Positions 1-10,979 are shown, numbered from the stretch's first letter. The stretch is 64,000 nucleotides of DNA from Datura wrightii (GCA_035772735.1 JASDFA010000007.1:88125501-88189500); one strand, 5' to 3'. Numbers and translations are program-made. Notes: a model not told the origin generated them from the letters alone.

Positions 1-2304
1 ATATAATTTTCGTCCGATTACGCTGCCAAACGCAGTCCAAACCCAAATTAACCTCAGATACTGAGGTATTTAGCAGCAGAGAGCATTCCTACAGATTTAG
101 TTTCGCAAAATACGGCCGACGAATCATCGAGCTACCGAGCTAAGGTAAGTAGAATTGCTCCAAACTAGTGTCTATGTGCTCCTAGCTGTGAAGTGAATAC
201 TTCTCCCTTCTGGAATTCTGAAAAATAGCGAGTTTTTGACCGTCTTTCGATAAGCCTAAGTTTAGGCTATAATTATATCGAAAGTGACATTGTTCTTTAG
301 AATAAAGCTATATTTAGTACTAATTGGCGTATATATGAATGTAGTTGGGAGAAATAGCTGCAGTACTAACCTAGCCTCGTCCGACAGTCGGATAACCCGA
401 GGTTAAGGTACGTAAAGCCAGTTCCTTCGGCAAGTTAGTAGTTTTAGCCCTGTATAGTACAGTAAACTCCGTAATAGAATTCTCGGAGTTGAATGTTAAG
501 TATTGTGCAAGTTCAGTAAACCTAGTTTGCGTTGTTATATCGTATCCAGTCTGAAAGTTATAAAAGCATGCGCCCAAGGGCAAGTTAGTATTTCAGATCC
601 AGTATAGTCTATTATGTTATTAGCAAGCATGTTGTAAGAATAAAAAAGAACCAGATTTTCATCATAAAAGTCAGTAAAGAAAGATCAGATAGACAGAAAG
701 TTATGGCTACAGATTATCCATTCAGACAGATAGTATCTTGGCTACAGATTAGCCATACAGTTAAGCAGAGATTTCAGAATCAGTATAATCAGTAAAGAAT
801 CAGTTCAGTATAGAAACAGATCAGAATAAGAAGTTAAATTTCAGATAGTCTTTTCAGTTATACATGCTTGCTATTTATATGTGCTACTTGTTTGTTGAGA
901 CTTGTTGTGGTGTGAGGGCACCTTATTGAGCGTCCTCGCCGCCCCTGGGTTGGTAATCGTGTCGCCCACTGAGCGGGTGGGTTTTACGTCACTCCAAGGA
1001 GTGGCATGCCGTCCCCAGCTTGGACGAAGGTGGGATGCAGCTTTCCCCACAGCAGTCTGATCAGCATTACAGGTGCAGCTCCGGTATCAGATAGCCCTGT
1101 TGAGTGTGTCCAGGGAATCAGACCCTATCTGTTACTGTCTGTACATTCAGTTATTACAGGTGTAGCTCCGGTTTCAGATAGCCCCGTTGAGTGTGTCCGG
1201 GGATCCAGACCCTATCTGTTACTGTCTACACAGGAGTCCTCCGAACCCAGACACGGTTGCTTATATCGGAGACTATGGCTCGAGTCGGAGACCCAGGGGG
1301 CCGATAGAGGAGCTCCGAAGTGAGTAGATGAGCGGAGTGACTTATTTTTGGTTGGTTCTGACCCGGGTAGGGGTATATAGATTGTTTTCTTGCTTGGCGC
1401 CATCCGGCTTATGGGGGTTGGTATTGGCTGTTGCTTGCTACCTGTATATCTATTTATGTGCTATATACTAGCTACTAGATAGCAGGCCGTCGCGTCTATA
1501 GGTACGCCTCTGCCTTATCAGTACAGAAAGCCCGATTTAGTTCATATCAGCTTCTTCAGATTCAGCTATCTCCTGCTATACAGAAGTTCTAGTTATGCTA
1601 TCTATATTCAATTATTTTCAGTTGTATTATTTCAGTTGCTTTGCATACTTAGTATCAGTAATACTAACACCTAGTGGGGCGCTGCATTACTTGCCTGCAG
1701 TTACTCATAGACGAGGAGGCGATCCCTCGTGATTCCAGTCAGCTATTGAGTATTCAGCTCCTGTCATCCAGAGTCTGAATTCTATAGGTGTATTTCGTTT
1801 TCTTTTCCTTTTGTACAGTACGGGTAGGTCGGGGCCCTGTCCCGATCATTTTTGTTGTTATTCCTAGAGGCTTGCAGTCTATATATATTCCCTGTGGTCA
1901 GTTAAGCTGGTCGTGTGGGGCCGTGTAGTTTGTTATAGTTATTTAGTATTTCAGTTTCTATTGGTCGCGTGTGGCCATAGTCAGTCAGTAGTGGTGACCT
2001 TGCCGGTCACGTGATTATTTAGCATGTTATCGATGAGTTACAAAGAACTAGATAGCATGGTGGCCTTGTCGGCCTACATAGGTTCCCCTTCAGTAGTATG
2101 TTTCTGGTTAGCTGTTTTACAGGTGCAGGTGGCTATAGGCCAGTTGGCCAGAGGCTGTGTTTACAGTCGTTATATAGCCCTTTGTTTCCAGAAATTTGAG
2201 TTAGAGCCAGCCAGGCACCACATGTGCTCAGGCTCAGTAGTCTAGCAGTTCAGGTCCTAGTAGGGCACCAGGTGCCAATCATACCCCTAAGGCGGGGCGT
2301 GACA
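1..2304 (+). mobile_element. Tekay-like Gypsy LTR I, 3' part (5' end outside window)
   Basis: The stretch has no convincing coding sequence and ends in a canonical LTR terminus (GGGGCGTGACA at 2294-2304). Its last 60 bases, with GGCACCAGGTGCCAATC at about 2262-2278, match in reverse the left end of element G at 29426, so both belong to one LTR group. Directly after it lie ATATC and then sequence matching the interior of the LTR of element A (compare 2309 onward with 9222 onward). I infer that I was inserted into the 5' LTR of A. Because the left part is outside the window, it is undecided whether this is a solo LTR or the 3' LTR of a longer element. Confidence 0.75.
1066..1227 (+). repeat. 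Two-copy tandem repeat inside LTR I (period 87)
   Basis: A unit of about 75 bp beginning ATTACAGGTG and ending TTACTGTCT occurs at 1066-1140 and again at 1153-1227, separated by 12 bp. The copies differ at only a few positions. The short open frame crossing it is probably chance and is not called as a gene. Confidence 0.85.
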
Positions 2305-2652
2305 ATATCCGCTTATCAGAGTTAGTATTTGCTTGCTTGGTGAGTCCTCATCCTCCGAGGACTAGACTTTTAGTTATTTTGAGCGTACTTTCAATTTTAG
2401 TATTTCTGAGCTAGTTGGGGGTGTTGTCCCATCAGCTCGTCCAGATTAGAGACTTATCAGACTTAGACATGTATTTAGCTTCAGATGTTCATTCTATTGT
2501 TTTGTTAAGTTAGACTTCTGCTGAGTTTATATTTATGTTTCCTTCATGTTTATCGAATGAGTTACTGAATGCTTATGCCATGGGTTGACTTCGGGTCTCT
2601 CGGGGTCCCTTGTCCCGTGTCTATGATCTGGGTGTACTCTCAGGTCATGACA
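2305..2652 (+). repeat. Element A 5' LTR, terminal remnant
   Basis: The sequence matches the last 340 bp of the 3' LTR (about 9222-9561), including the shared GAGCTAGTTGGGGGTGTTG block, and ends in TGACA immediately before the primer site. Everything upstream was displaced by LTR I. Confidence 0.85.
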
Positions 2653-2656
2653 AACT

Positions 2657-2668
2657 TGGTATCAAAGC
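2657..2668 (+). other. Primer-binding site of element A (initiator tRNA-Met type)
   Basis: TGGTATCAAAGC lies 4 bp after the LTR end. Element B has TGGTATCAGAGC at the same spacing, the standard plant initiator-tRNA-Met primer site, so A carries one change. Confidence 0.85.
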
Positions 2669-2861
2669 AATAGGTTTGAAGTGTCCCAGGGAGTCTGAAA
2701 GTCGCGTTAAGTAGAGTCTTCTTCATGGGTGTGAAGCGCGCCACACTTATGACGAAGAGGCTACAAAAAGTTTTAGGAAATGTTCCTATCTTTCATGGTC
2801 CATGTCATGTGATGAAGAGTCTTTCTATCCCTCTAATTCATACTATTCGCAATTGCAGAGT

Positions 2862-3960
2862 CATGGCTTCTCAAAGGATGAATGAAGGAGAAATAGAGAC
2901 GGTGAAGGCCATGAGGATGGCATGGGTCGTGGACATTAGTAGGTCCCACAACTTTAGGAGCCTCAGGCACCGGAGCCAGCCATGGACGTTGAGTTCCGGG
3001 CCACTATCAAGATGTTTGCATAGGCCTTGACCGCTCAGGTTAATCAGCACGCCATTGCACATGTTCAGCAGAATGGCAATGCAGCGGCCGCTCGAGTCAG
3101 GTACTTCTTGAGGATGAACTCGCCGAAGTACTTGGGGTCCAAGATAGATGAGGACCCACATGAATTCATTGATGAGATCGTCAAGATCACCCGGGTTATG
3201 GGTGAGAAGTGTTGAGTGTGCAGAGTTGGCCTCCCACCAGTTGAAGGGGGTTGCATATATTTGGTTTTATCAACGGAAGGATAGCAGGTCCGGTCACTTG
3301 GGAGGAGTTTCAGGTTGCGTTCCTTGATCAGTTCTTCCCTCGGGAGATGAGGGAGCTAAAGGTAGCTGAGTTCGTAAATCTGAAGCAAGGGAGGATGACG
3401 GTACTAGAGTATTCCCTTGAGTTCACTCGCCTATCGAAGTATGCTCCTGAGTTAGTGGCTGACCGGAGAGTGCGAGTGAGCAGGTTTGTGCATGGGATAG
3501 CAGGTTACTTGGATAAGGAATGTAGGATTGCTATGCTCCATCAGGATATGGACTTCCTTCAGATGGTGTTGTACGCCCAGCAGATGGAGGCGGAACATTT
3601 GAGAGAGAGAGAGGCCAAGAGGGCCAGGACTGGGACTATAGATTCTCCCAATAGAGGTCCGGCAGTGGGCACCGTCAGCAGACTCACCAGAGATTATCCG
3701 CCCCAGCTTCATCAGCTTTGAGTGTGCCATCTCGGCCTAGGCATGATCAGAGAGAAAGAGCATCAGGCTCGAGGGGTCAGAGCAGCAGGTCCACAGATTC
3801 AGGTGTTTCAGCTTGTCACAGATGTGGCCAAGGCATAAAAGACAGTGCTTGGAAGGTTCGGGTGCGTGCTTCGGGTGTGGGCAACGCAGACACATGCTTA
3901 GAGATTGTCCAGCAGTGATACAAGATCAGGTTGGGGGCCGTGGCCTAGCTTCTAGTATAG
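2862..3960 (+). pseudogene. Element A gag (capsid/nucleocapsid), frameshifted
   Basis: This encodes the structural protein that packages element RNA. It appears to start at ATG 2862 (MASQRMNEGE) and is readable in pieces in several frames: a capsid part at 3027-3215 (ending FIDEIVKITRVMG), then 3251-3721 (WEEFQVAFLDQFFPREMREL, the retrotransposon gag fold), then a zinc knuckle at about 3860-3915. The knuckle CFGCGQRRHMLRDC has the intact CX2CX4HX4C spacing, unlike that of B where the histidine is tyrosine. At least three frameshifts separate the pieces, so no full gag can be made. Family assignment is secure from the following pol. Confidence 0.8.
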
Positions 3961-4544
3961 CAGCCCCACCCCCTTTCTCAACACATCAGGGGGCATCTAC
4001 CAGTGCAGTTGGCGGTCAGTGCCAGAACAGATTCTATGCCCTAGCATCCCGTCAGGAGCAGGAGGTAACTTCGGATGTGGTTACTGGTATGTTACGAGTA
4101 TTTCATGTTGATGTTTACGCATTATTAGATCCAGGGGCCACCTTGTCCTTTGTGACACCTTATGTAGCCAGTAGCTTCGGAGTCAATCTCGATGTCTTGT
4201 CAGAATCCTTCTCGGTTTCTACTCCAATAGGTGACTCAGTTATAGCTAGACGGGTGTATAGAGATTGCCTGGTCTTGGTTCTCCATAAGGTCACCTCAGT
4301 AGATCTGATAGAGTTATCCATGACCGATTTTGATGTTATTCTCGGCATGGATTGGTTGTATGCTTGTTATGCTTCCATTAATTGCAGGACCCGATCAGTA
4401 GAGTTCAGATTCCCGGGTGAGCTAGTTTTTGAATGGAAGGGTCGCTCAGCTGTGATTGTAGGTCTCTTCGTTTCCTACCTCAAGGCTGGGAAGATGATTT
4501 CTAAGGGTTGCATGTATCATTTGGTTAGGGTCACGGATATTTAG
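3813..4544 (+). pseudogene. Element A nucleocapsid end and aspartic protease
   Basis: An open frame of 243 codons runs from the zinc knuckle into the retroviral-type aspartic protease. The active-site loop reads ALLDPGATLSFVTPY (codons about 105-119); LDPGA instead of the retroviral DSGA is usual in plant Tekay/Del elements as I know them. It then runs through FDVILGMDWLYACYASINC, the conserved end of the protease, and stops at a TAG just before the linker that in element B leads into RT (SETPTIQSV). The protease would cut the gag-pol polyprotein. The domain itself looks undamaged, but the downstream RT has been deleted. Confidence 0.85.
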
Positions 4545-4582
4545 TCTGAGACCCCGACTATCCAGTCAGTTCTAGTAGTACG

Positions 4583-5404
4583 TAAGTATCTAGAGGGAAG
4601 AAAGTGAGGCGGTGAAGAATTGGCCCAGACCGGTGAATCCTTCGGATATTCAGAGCTTCTTGGGCCTAGTCGCTTACTATCGAAGGTTTTAGAGGGTTTC
4701 TCAACCATTGCAGTGCCTTTGACTAAGTTGACTCAGAAGAAGGTGAAGTTTCAGTGGTCAGAGGCTTATAAGAAAAGCTTCCAAGAGTTGAAGGCTCGAC
4801 GTACCTCGTCACCAGTGTTGACCCTACTTGAGGGTAACGATGGTTTTTTGGTGTATTGTGATGCTTCCGGAGTTGGACTTGGGTGTGTGTTAATGCAGCG
4901 GAGGAGGGTAATAGCTTATGCCTCTCGACAGCTGAAAGTGCATGAAAAGAATTATCCGACCCACGATCTTGAATTGGCTGCGGTGGTGTTCGCATTGAAG
5001 ATATGGCAGTATTACTTGTATGGGGTCCACGTGGATGTATTACGGACCACAAGAGTTTGCAATATGTGTTCACACAAAAACACCTAAATCTTTGGCAAAG
5101 CAGGTGGTTGGAGTTACTTAAGGATTATGACATGACTGCCCTTTACCACCCAGGCAAGGCTAATGTGGTTGCGGATGAGCTTAGTAGGATCTCAATGGAG
5201 AGTGTGTCCCATGTGGATGAAGGGAAGAAGGAATTGGTGAAAGATGTTCACTGGCTCGCAAGACTGGGAGTTATATTGGTCGATTCGACCGATGGCGGTG
5301 TTGTTGCGCATAACGGGTCAGAATCATCCTTGGAAGTTGCTGTTAAATCCAAACAAGATGAGGATCCAATATTGAGGAAACTAAAAGAGCCAGTGCGGAG
5401 TTAG
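4583..5404 (+). pseudogene. Element A: RT tail joined to RNase H (RT core deleted)
   Basis: After the SETPTIQSV linker the sequence jumps at about 4595 from the protease-RT linker to the RT C-terminal segment (WPRPVNPS-like). The palm motifs (PPYKMAP, DYRQLNKV and the FIDD catalytic box seen in B at 20300-20760) are absent. The following RNase H region is clear: VYCDASGVGLGCVLMQ with the first catalytic Asp, YASRQLKVHEKNYPTHDLEL, and the DHKSLQYVF block in another frame at about 5040. The joint has a few bases of similarity on both sides, suggesting deletion by microhomology or template jumping during reverse transcription. The product cannot polymerise DNA. Confidence 0.82.
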
Positions 5405-6772
5405 AAGGTAGAGGTTTTCTCCCAAGGGGGAGATGGTGTGCTACGATACCAAGGTCGACTATGTGTTTTGAACATTGACAATTTGAGAGTTTGGATATTG
5501 CATGAGGCACATAGTACCAGATATTCTATTCATCCAGGATCCACAAAAATGTATCAGGATTTACGAGAAATCTATTGGTGGGATGGTATGAAAAGGGATA
5601 TTGCAGAGTTCGTAGAAAAATATCTAAACTGTCAGCAAGTAAAACCCGAGCATCAAAGACCTGGAGGTGTACTTCAAGATATTGCCATCCCCACTTGGAA
5701 GTGGGAAGAATCAATATTGACTTCATTGCAGGTCTACCTCGCACTCGCGAGCAATACGACTCTATTTGGGTTGTTGGACAGGTTGACCAAGGCTGCACAT
5801 TTCCTACCGGTCAAGACCATGGATTTAGCAGACGATTATGCTAAGTTGTATATTCGTGAGTTGGTTCGGATTCATGGAGTGCCATTGTCTATTATTTCAG
5901 ATCGAGGTCCTCAGTTTACTTCTTAATTCTAGTATTCGTTTCAAAAAGGGCTCGGGACTCAGGTTAAGCTAAGCACAGGTTTTCATCCCCAGATAGACGG
6001 CCAAGAAGAACGAACCATTCAAACTCTTAAGGATATGTTGAGGGCATGTGCTATGTATTTCAAAGTTAGTTGGGATGATCATTTGCCCTTGATCGAATTT
6101 GCTTATAATAATAGTTACCACTCTAGTATCCAAATGGCACCGTTCGAGGCTCTCTACAGGCGGACGTGCAGATCTCCCATCGGATGGTTCGAGGTTGGTA
6201 GGGCAGCAATGGTGGGACCAAATTGGGTTTACGAGGTGATATTAAAGGTTCAGTTGATAAAGGACCGGCTGAAGACTGCTCAGAGTCGTCAGAAATCGTA
6301 TGTGGATGTGAGAAGAAGAGAGTTGGAATTTGATGTTCACGACTGGGTGTTTCTAAAGGTATCTCCCATGAAGGGAGTCATGTGGTTCGGAAAGAAAGGT
6401 AAACTCAGTCCCCGCTATGTTGGTCTGTACCGGGTTGTGAAAAGAGTTGGTAAGGTGGCGTATGAGTTGGACTTGCCTTCAGAATTGGCTTCAGTTCATC
6501 CCGTGTTCCATGTATCACTGTTGAAAAAGTGTTTGGGTGATCCAACCTTAGTGGTTCCGATAGAGCGCATTAGTGTGAAAGACAGGCTCAGTTATGAAGA
6601 AATTCTGGTTGAAATCTTGGATCAGCAACTTTGAAGGATGAGGAACAAGGAAGTAGCCTCAGTAAAGGTGTTATGGAGGAATCAGCATGTCGAGGGAGCC
6701 ACGTGGGAGGCCGAACCAGATATGATGGCTAAATACCCCCATTGGTTCCCTACCGGCTCAACTTTAGTTTGA
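5405..6772 (+). pseudogene. Element A integrase and chromodomain, broken
   Basis: This is the integrase that would insert element cDNA. The N-terminal zinc-binding part is at 5438-5640, but its CXXC reads YLNC, so one ligand is lost (B has CPNC). The catalytic core is split by a frameshift near 5705: DFIAGLP lies in one frame and IISDRGPQFTS in another, followed at once by a stop. The third catalytic residue, Glu in QEERTIQTL (codon 6008-6010), is kept. The C-terminal 6035-6634 frame has the GPY/F-like region (LSPRYVGLYRVV) and VHPVFHVSLLKKC. A stop at 6632-6634 interrupts the chromodomain, which continues as NKEVASVKVLWRNQHVEGA to about 6772. Confidence 0.85.
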
Positions 6773-7017
6773 GGTATCAAATTTTTGTCCTAAACCTCTA
6801 TTCGGTTTTTCATGTTCTATTCATACGAATAAGTTTGTTTTATGATATGATATATGTATGTGATGTTTGAACTCTGACCAACTATGTGGTTCTCTTCGGG
6901 GGTAGTCGTTCCGTTAGTTTTCGACTTGAAAATCAATGGTTAGCATCTATATATATATATGGTGATTGTTTGTTTCTAGGTTTTTCGCTTGTTTTTAACA
7001 TTCGAGGATGAATGTTC

Positions 7018-7032
7018 CCAAGGGAGAGATAT
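7018..7032 (+). other. Polypurine tract of element A
   Basis: CCAAGGGAGAGATAT directly precedes the 3' LTR start TGTTATACC. It follows the small inverted repeat ACATTC-GAGGAT-GAATGT at about 6999-7016, which recurs just upstream of the tract in elements B and G. Confidence 0.8.
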
Positions 7033-7215
7033 TGTTATACCTCGAGAATTCAAAAATCAGACCCGAAAGTGAATCATGAGAAAAACTGGAAAATGTTGCA
7101 GCAGTTGCGGAACGGGTCACTTAACGACTTGTGAAGAGGCCAAACGAGTCGTCAAGTGACTCATGGGGAAGGCCTCAGATGAAGAAGGACTCAAGGTCCC
7201 CATGGGCGATGTAAC

Positions 7216-7240
7216 GACTCGTGGTCAGTCACCACGAGTC
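7216..7240. repeat. Perfect 10-bp hairpin in the U3 region of LTR A
   Basis: GACTCGTGGT, the 5-base loop CAGTC, then ACCACGAGTC form a perfect inverted repeat. Related inverted pairs sit at the same relative place in the other Tekay LTRs (about 16107, 23428 and 52373). Confidence 0.85.
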
Positions 7241-8354
7241 ATCAGGTCAGTCGTGGGGTGTTCCTAGAAAAGGACAGTGAAGCTTATCCAGCGTACTTGA
7301 CGGATAGCACCCAATTACTCATCCTCAGACCTAACGACCCGTTAGGTGGGCCATTAACAAGCCAGTGGATTTTTCATGAATGACGAGGCAGTGCACTTAA
7401 CGGGTGAACCAACGGATCGTGATCCCTAGTAACGAGTCGCCAGGTCATCTGTTAGGACCCCCTGACAGTTATTTTCAGTGATTTCAGTAAGGGCTTTTCT
7501 GTAATTCCTAAGTTCAAGGGCCTATACTACGTCATTTTAAGCTCGTAGTAGAGGGTTTTAAGCTGAGATAAACCCATCTAGGCCATTTTCTTCATGCTTG
7601 AAGGGTCAGAGCTTGAAGGGAAGAAAGTGAGGAGAATTTCAAGTTTTTCAAGGGAAATCTCAGCTGGGCAATTAGGAAGAGTTAGCATTCTTCATTCCCA
7701 GGTATGTAAGGCTACGAGTGGTGCTTCCTTCCACACCCATGCCCATTCGCTATCAATTTGTGATTGGTTTGTGATGATCAAGTGTAGGTCTTCATTTAAT
7801 TGCATGATTCTTACATTTCCACTCATGGGTATGATTAAATTGAGTTGATATTGGTGATTTACTGAGCTTGGACGGATTCTATCCTAATTTCTTTTACAAA
7901 ATTGTTTTCCTAAAATTGACTCTAAAACGTCCATGTGTGGGTAGTTCGTACTAGAATGTGATGATGATGGAGTAGATGATGTAAAACATGTTTCCAACCT
8001 TACCGATGATTTCTATGATGTTTTCAAAGAAGATTACATAGACCCATGTATGATGAAGCTTTGGGTAGTGCTCAATGTTGAGTATGAATGACGATTTTCT
8101 CTTGAATTGATTTTATTACTTGCTTTGGAGTGAAATCTCCCAAATTAAAATGTTCTAAAATAAATTGTAAGAGTTCAAGCATGATAAGGTTCTGGAAAGG
8201 CCCTCATGTTGATGATGATGATGTGATATTTCTAAGTAGGCTTACCACATGATTTTTGGAGTAAAGTCTCCCATTATTCTTTGAGCTTGTGGTATGTATC
8301 ATAGTAAAGCTTCTCATATGTATGAATTTCATAATTGAGATATATGTTGTCATT

Positions 8355-8597
8355 AAGCTTCATTTCACATGATGTTGAGTCTAAGCATGATTCTATTCTA
8401 AGCTTTGTCAAGATGACATTGTTGAGCTCCATATTCATATGATGTCTAGTGTATGCATGATTTCATAATGAACTTTGTCAATAGACAATGTTGAGCTTCA
8501 TTTCATACGATGTTGAGTTTATGCATGATTTCATGTTGAGCTTCGTCACTAGACGATGTTCAGCTTCGTATTTATACAATGTAGAGCATTGCATGTT
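8355..8597 (+). repeat. 69-bp tandem repeat in LTR A, about 3.5 copies
   Basis: Units starting near 8355, 8424, 8493 and 8561 each begin AGCTTCAT-like, contain GCATGATT and end in a GACRATGTT-like block. The last unit is partial. The spacing is regular (69, 69, 68 bp) but the copies have diverged. Confidence 0.8.
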
Positions 8598-9561
8598 TTG
8601 GGAGAAGAGTATAGCACCGAGCGGGATAAGGGTTGATAACTCTACGCCCCAGAACTACGCGCCAACATAAGTTGATTCTATTGTATTATTGCGACCTCCC
8701 TTGTGAGCTATCCCCGGCCCAATTGGCCCCTTTCAGCTTGATATCGATATCATGGTAGCGTCCCTAGCCCTGGCAAGGTTTTGGACGGCTCTTCCCACTT
8801 AAGTGTAATAGTCGGGACAACATTAGCTCTATCGTGGTATGTCGGTTAAGTGATGAGTCTCCCACTATCTATATCATTTGAATTTGCATATTCATTACTC
8901 ATGATGATTATCTAATGCATGCGTGTTTGAAAAGCAAGGTTTGACTCATTGTTCAGCTTTTGATATAAATGTTATAGTTTAGCCTTGAGTCATTCGATTT
9001 AGTCATGATGTTCTAAAGCCATGCATGACCATGTATTAAATAAGAATGATTTCATAATGAATGCTTGTGATCCTTTTCTACCCTTAAAGGCTATCATATA
9101 TGTATGACTTGTTTGAAAGACTATTATTTCTCTAGCGGTTTTACTTACCTTGCATACTCGGTACATTCCACGTACTGACCGCATACCTTCTATGTTGCAT
9201 AGGTTCAGCCCCGTTCGTAGCCGCTTATCAGAGTTAGTATTTGCTTTCTTGGTGAGCCTCATCCTCCAAGGACTAGACTTTCAGTTATTTTGAGCGTACT
9301 TTCAGTTTCAGTATTTCTGAGCTAGTTGGGGGTGTTGTCCCATTAGCTCATCCAGATTAGAGGCTTATCAGACTTAGACGTTTATTCAGCTTCAGATGTT
9401 CATTCTGTTGTTTTGTTAAGTGAGGCTTCCACTGAGTTTATATTTATGTTTCCTTCATGTTTATTGAATGAGTTAGTGAATGCTTATGCCATGGATTGAC
9501 TTGGGGTCTCTCGGGTCCCTTGTCCATGTCTACGGTCTGGGTGTACTCTCAGGTCGTGACA

Positions 9562-10560
9562 TAAACCCAAAAAGTTACAAACTTCTATAGGATTCAAAGG
9601 TCTTGACCAATTCCTCACAGTTTCTATCTTTTGTCTATCGACCTTTATACCTTCATTGGTAATAACATGACCAGGAAAAGCTATAGATGTTAGCCAAAAT
9701 TCACATTTAGAATATTTCACATATAACTTGTGATTCTATAGAGTCTATAGTCCTGCCCTCAAATGATCTGCATGTTAATCCTCAAACTGTGAATATATCG
9801 CGGATATCATTGATAAAGACAATCACGAACACATTCAGAAATGACTTAAACACCCAATTCATCAAGTCCATAAAAGTTGTTGGTTCATTAGTAAGCCCAA
9901 GAGACATCACCAAAAACTCATAATGGCCATACTACTTTTAAAGGGTGTCTTTGGATTATCAGCCTCCTTAACTAGCAACTAATGGACTTAAACACCCAAT
10001 TCATCAAGTCCATAAAAGTTGTTGGTTCATTAGTAAGCCCAAGAGACATCACCAAAAACTCATAATGGCCATACTACTTTTAAAGGGTGTCTTTGGATTA
10101 TCAGCCTCCTTAACTAGCAACTAATGGTAACCCGATCTCAAATCAATCTTAGAAAAACACCTATCATGCTGATCAAATAAATCATCAATTCTTGGGTACT
10201 TATTCTTGATTGTGACTTTATTCAACTATCTATAGTCAATACACATTCTTAAGGACCCATCTTTTTTTCCTAACAAACAACACTAGAGCACCCCATGACG
10301 ATATGCTCGGCTTGATAAAGCCTTCATCGAGTACATCATTTAACTGCTCCTTTAATTCTCTTAGCTCTACATGTGCCATGTTGTAGGGAGAAATAGATAT
10401 TGGCTGAGTACCTAAAAGCAAATCAATAGCAGAGTCGATTTTCTTTTTGGGGGGAACTCCTTGAAGTTCATCTAGAAAGTCTGGAGGAAATTCATTGACT
10501 ACAGGAAGACACTGAAGAGTCACAGATTCTTTTTCCAAGTCCTTGGCTCGGACCAAATGA
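9562..10560 (-). pseudogene. Element E reverse transcriptase, decayed
   Basis: The minus-strand frame 10236-10556 shows the start of Gypsy RT: FPPDFLDELQGVPPKKKID, then TQPISISPYNMAHVELRELK, LDEGFIKPSISSWGA and LFVRKK. Further left, the palm appears as the GHYEFLVMSLGLTNEP block and a FVIVFINDI box (usual FIDDI, so an Asp to Asn change in the catalytic pair). The frame ending at 9562 has YSKCEFWLTSIAFPGHVI and RPLNPIEVCNFLGL, the RT thumb/connection. A 142-bp tandem duplication falls inside the palm and breaks the frame. Confidence 0.83.
9843..10127. repeat. Identical 142-bp tandem duplication
   Basis: The block starting GACTTAAACACCCAATTC at 9843 is repeated from 9985, and the two copies appear base-for-base identical up to CAACTAATGG. 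The unit is not a multiple of three, so it shifts the RT frame. Identity inside an otherwise very decayed element implies a recent duplication or an assembly artefact. Confidence 0.92.
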
Positions 10561-10979
10561 TAGATACAACCCTTATAAATTATCTTTTAGGACTTAAGGT
10601 ATGAAACAAACTTACTTTTCTATTGCATTTCCCTTCCCTTCCAAAACTGGCTTGTGCAAAAAATAGAATCTAATGACTTTTGCCTACAATCCACATTGGC
10701 ATAGCATGAAACTAACTAATCCATACCCATTATAACATAAAAATCAAACATTTCTAGCTCAGCTATATTAGTTGAAGTAAGTGGATTGCAGACTAAAACT
10801 ACACAATTCTGATAAGCTTTTCTAGTTATAACAAATTCACCTGTTGATCAGGATACAACAAATGGCTTTGACAAAAATTCTAGGGATACCTCAAATTTTC
10901 TAGCAACCTAGGGAGAAACATAGGGAAGAATTGAACTAGGATCTAATAAGGCATAAATATCCCAAGAAAAGATAGTTAG

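Larger units (their letters stand above)
2305..9561 (+). mobile_element. Element A: defective Tekay-type Ty3/Gypsy retrotransposon
   Basis: The order is 5' LTR remnant, tRNA-Met primer site, gag, protease, RNase H, integrase, chromodomain, polypurine tract, 3' LTR. Gag-pol order with integrase after RNase H is Ty3/Gypsy, and the C-terminal chromodomain-like tail points to the Tekay/Del chromoviruses. Compared with element B, about 0.7 kb covering the RT core is missing near 4595. The sequence to the right (9562 onward) is minus-strand pol of another Gypsy element (E), so A sits inside E. The 5' side cannot be checked for a target duplication because LTR I cuts the 5' LTR. Confidence 0.88.
7033..9561 (+). 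repeat. Element A 3' LTR
   Basis: The LTR starts TGTTATACCTCG and ends TCAGGTCGTGACA, about 2.53 kb. The first 400 bp contain repeated ACGACTCGTGG and CCACGAGTC motifs; the middle contains a 69-bp tandem repeat; the block around 8600-8670 (AGCACCGAGCGGGATAAGG through ACTACGCGCCA) is shared with the LTRs of B, F and the solo LTR at 52181. No credible gene lies inside. Confidence 0.9.

Noticed and set aside
1006..1323. 105-codon open frame in LTR I
   Set aside because: It is created by the two-copy 87-bp repeat in a non-coding LTR, with no conserved domain.
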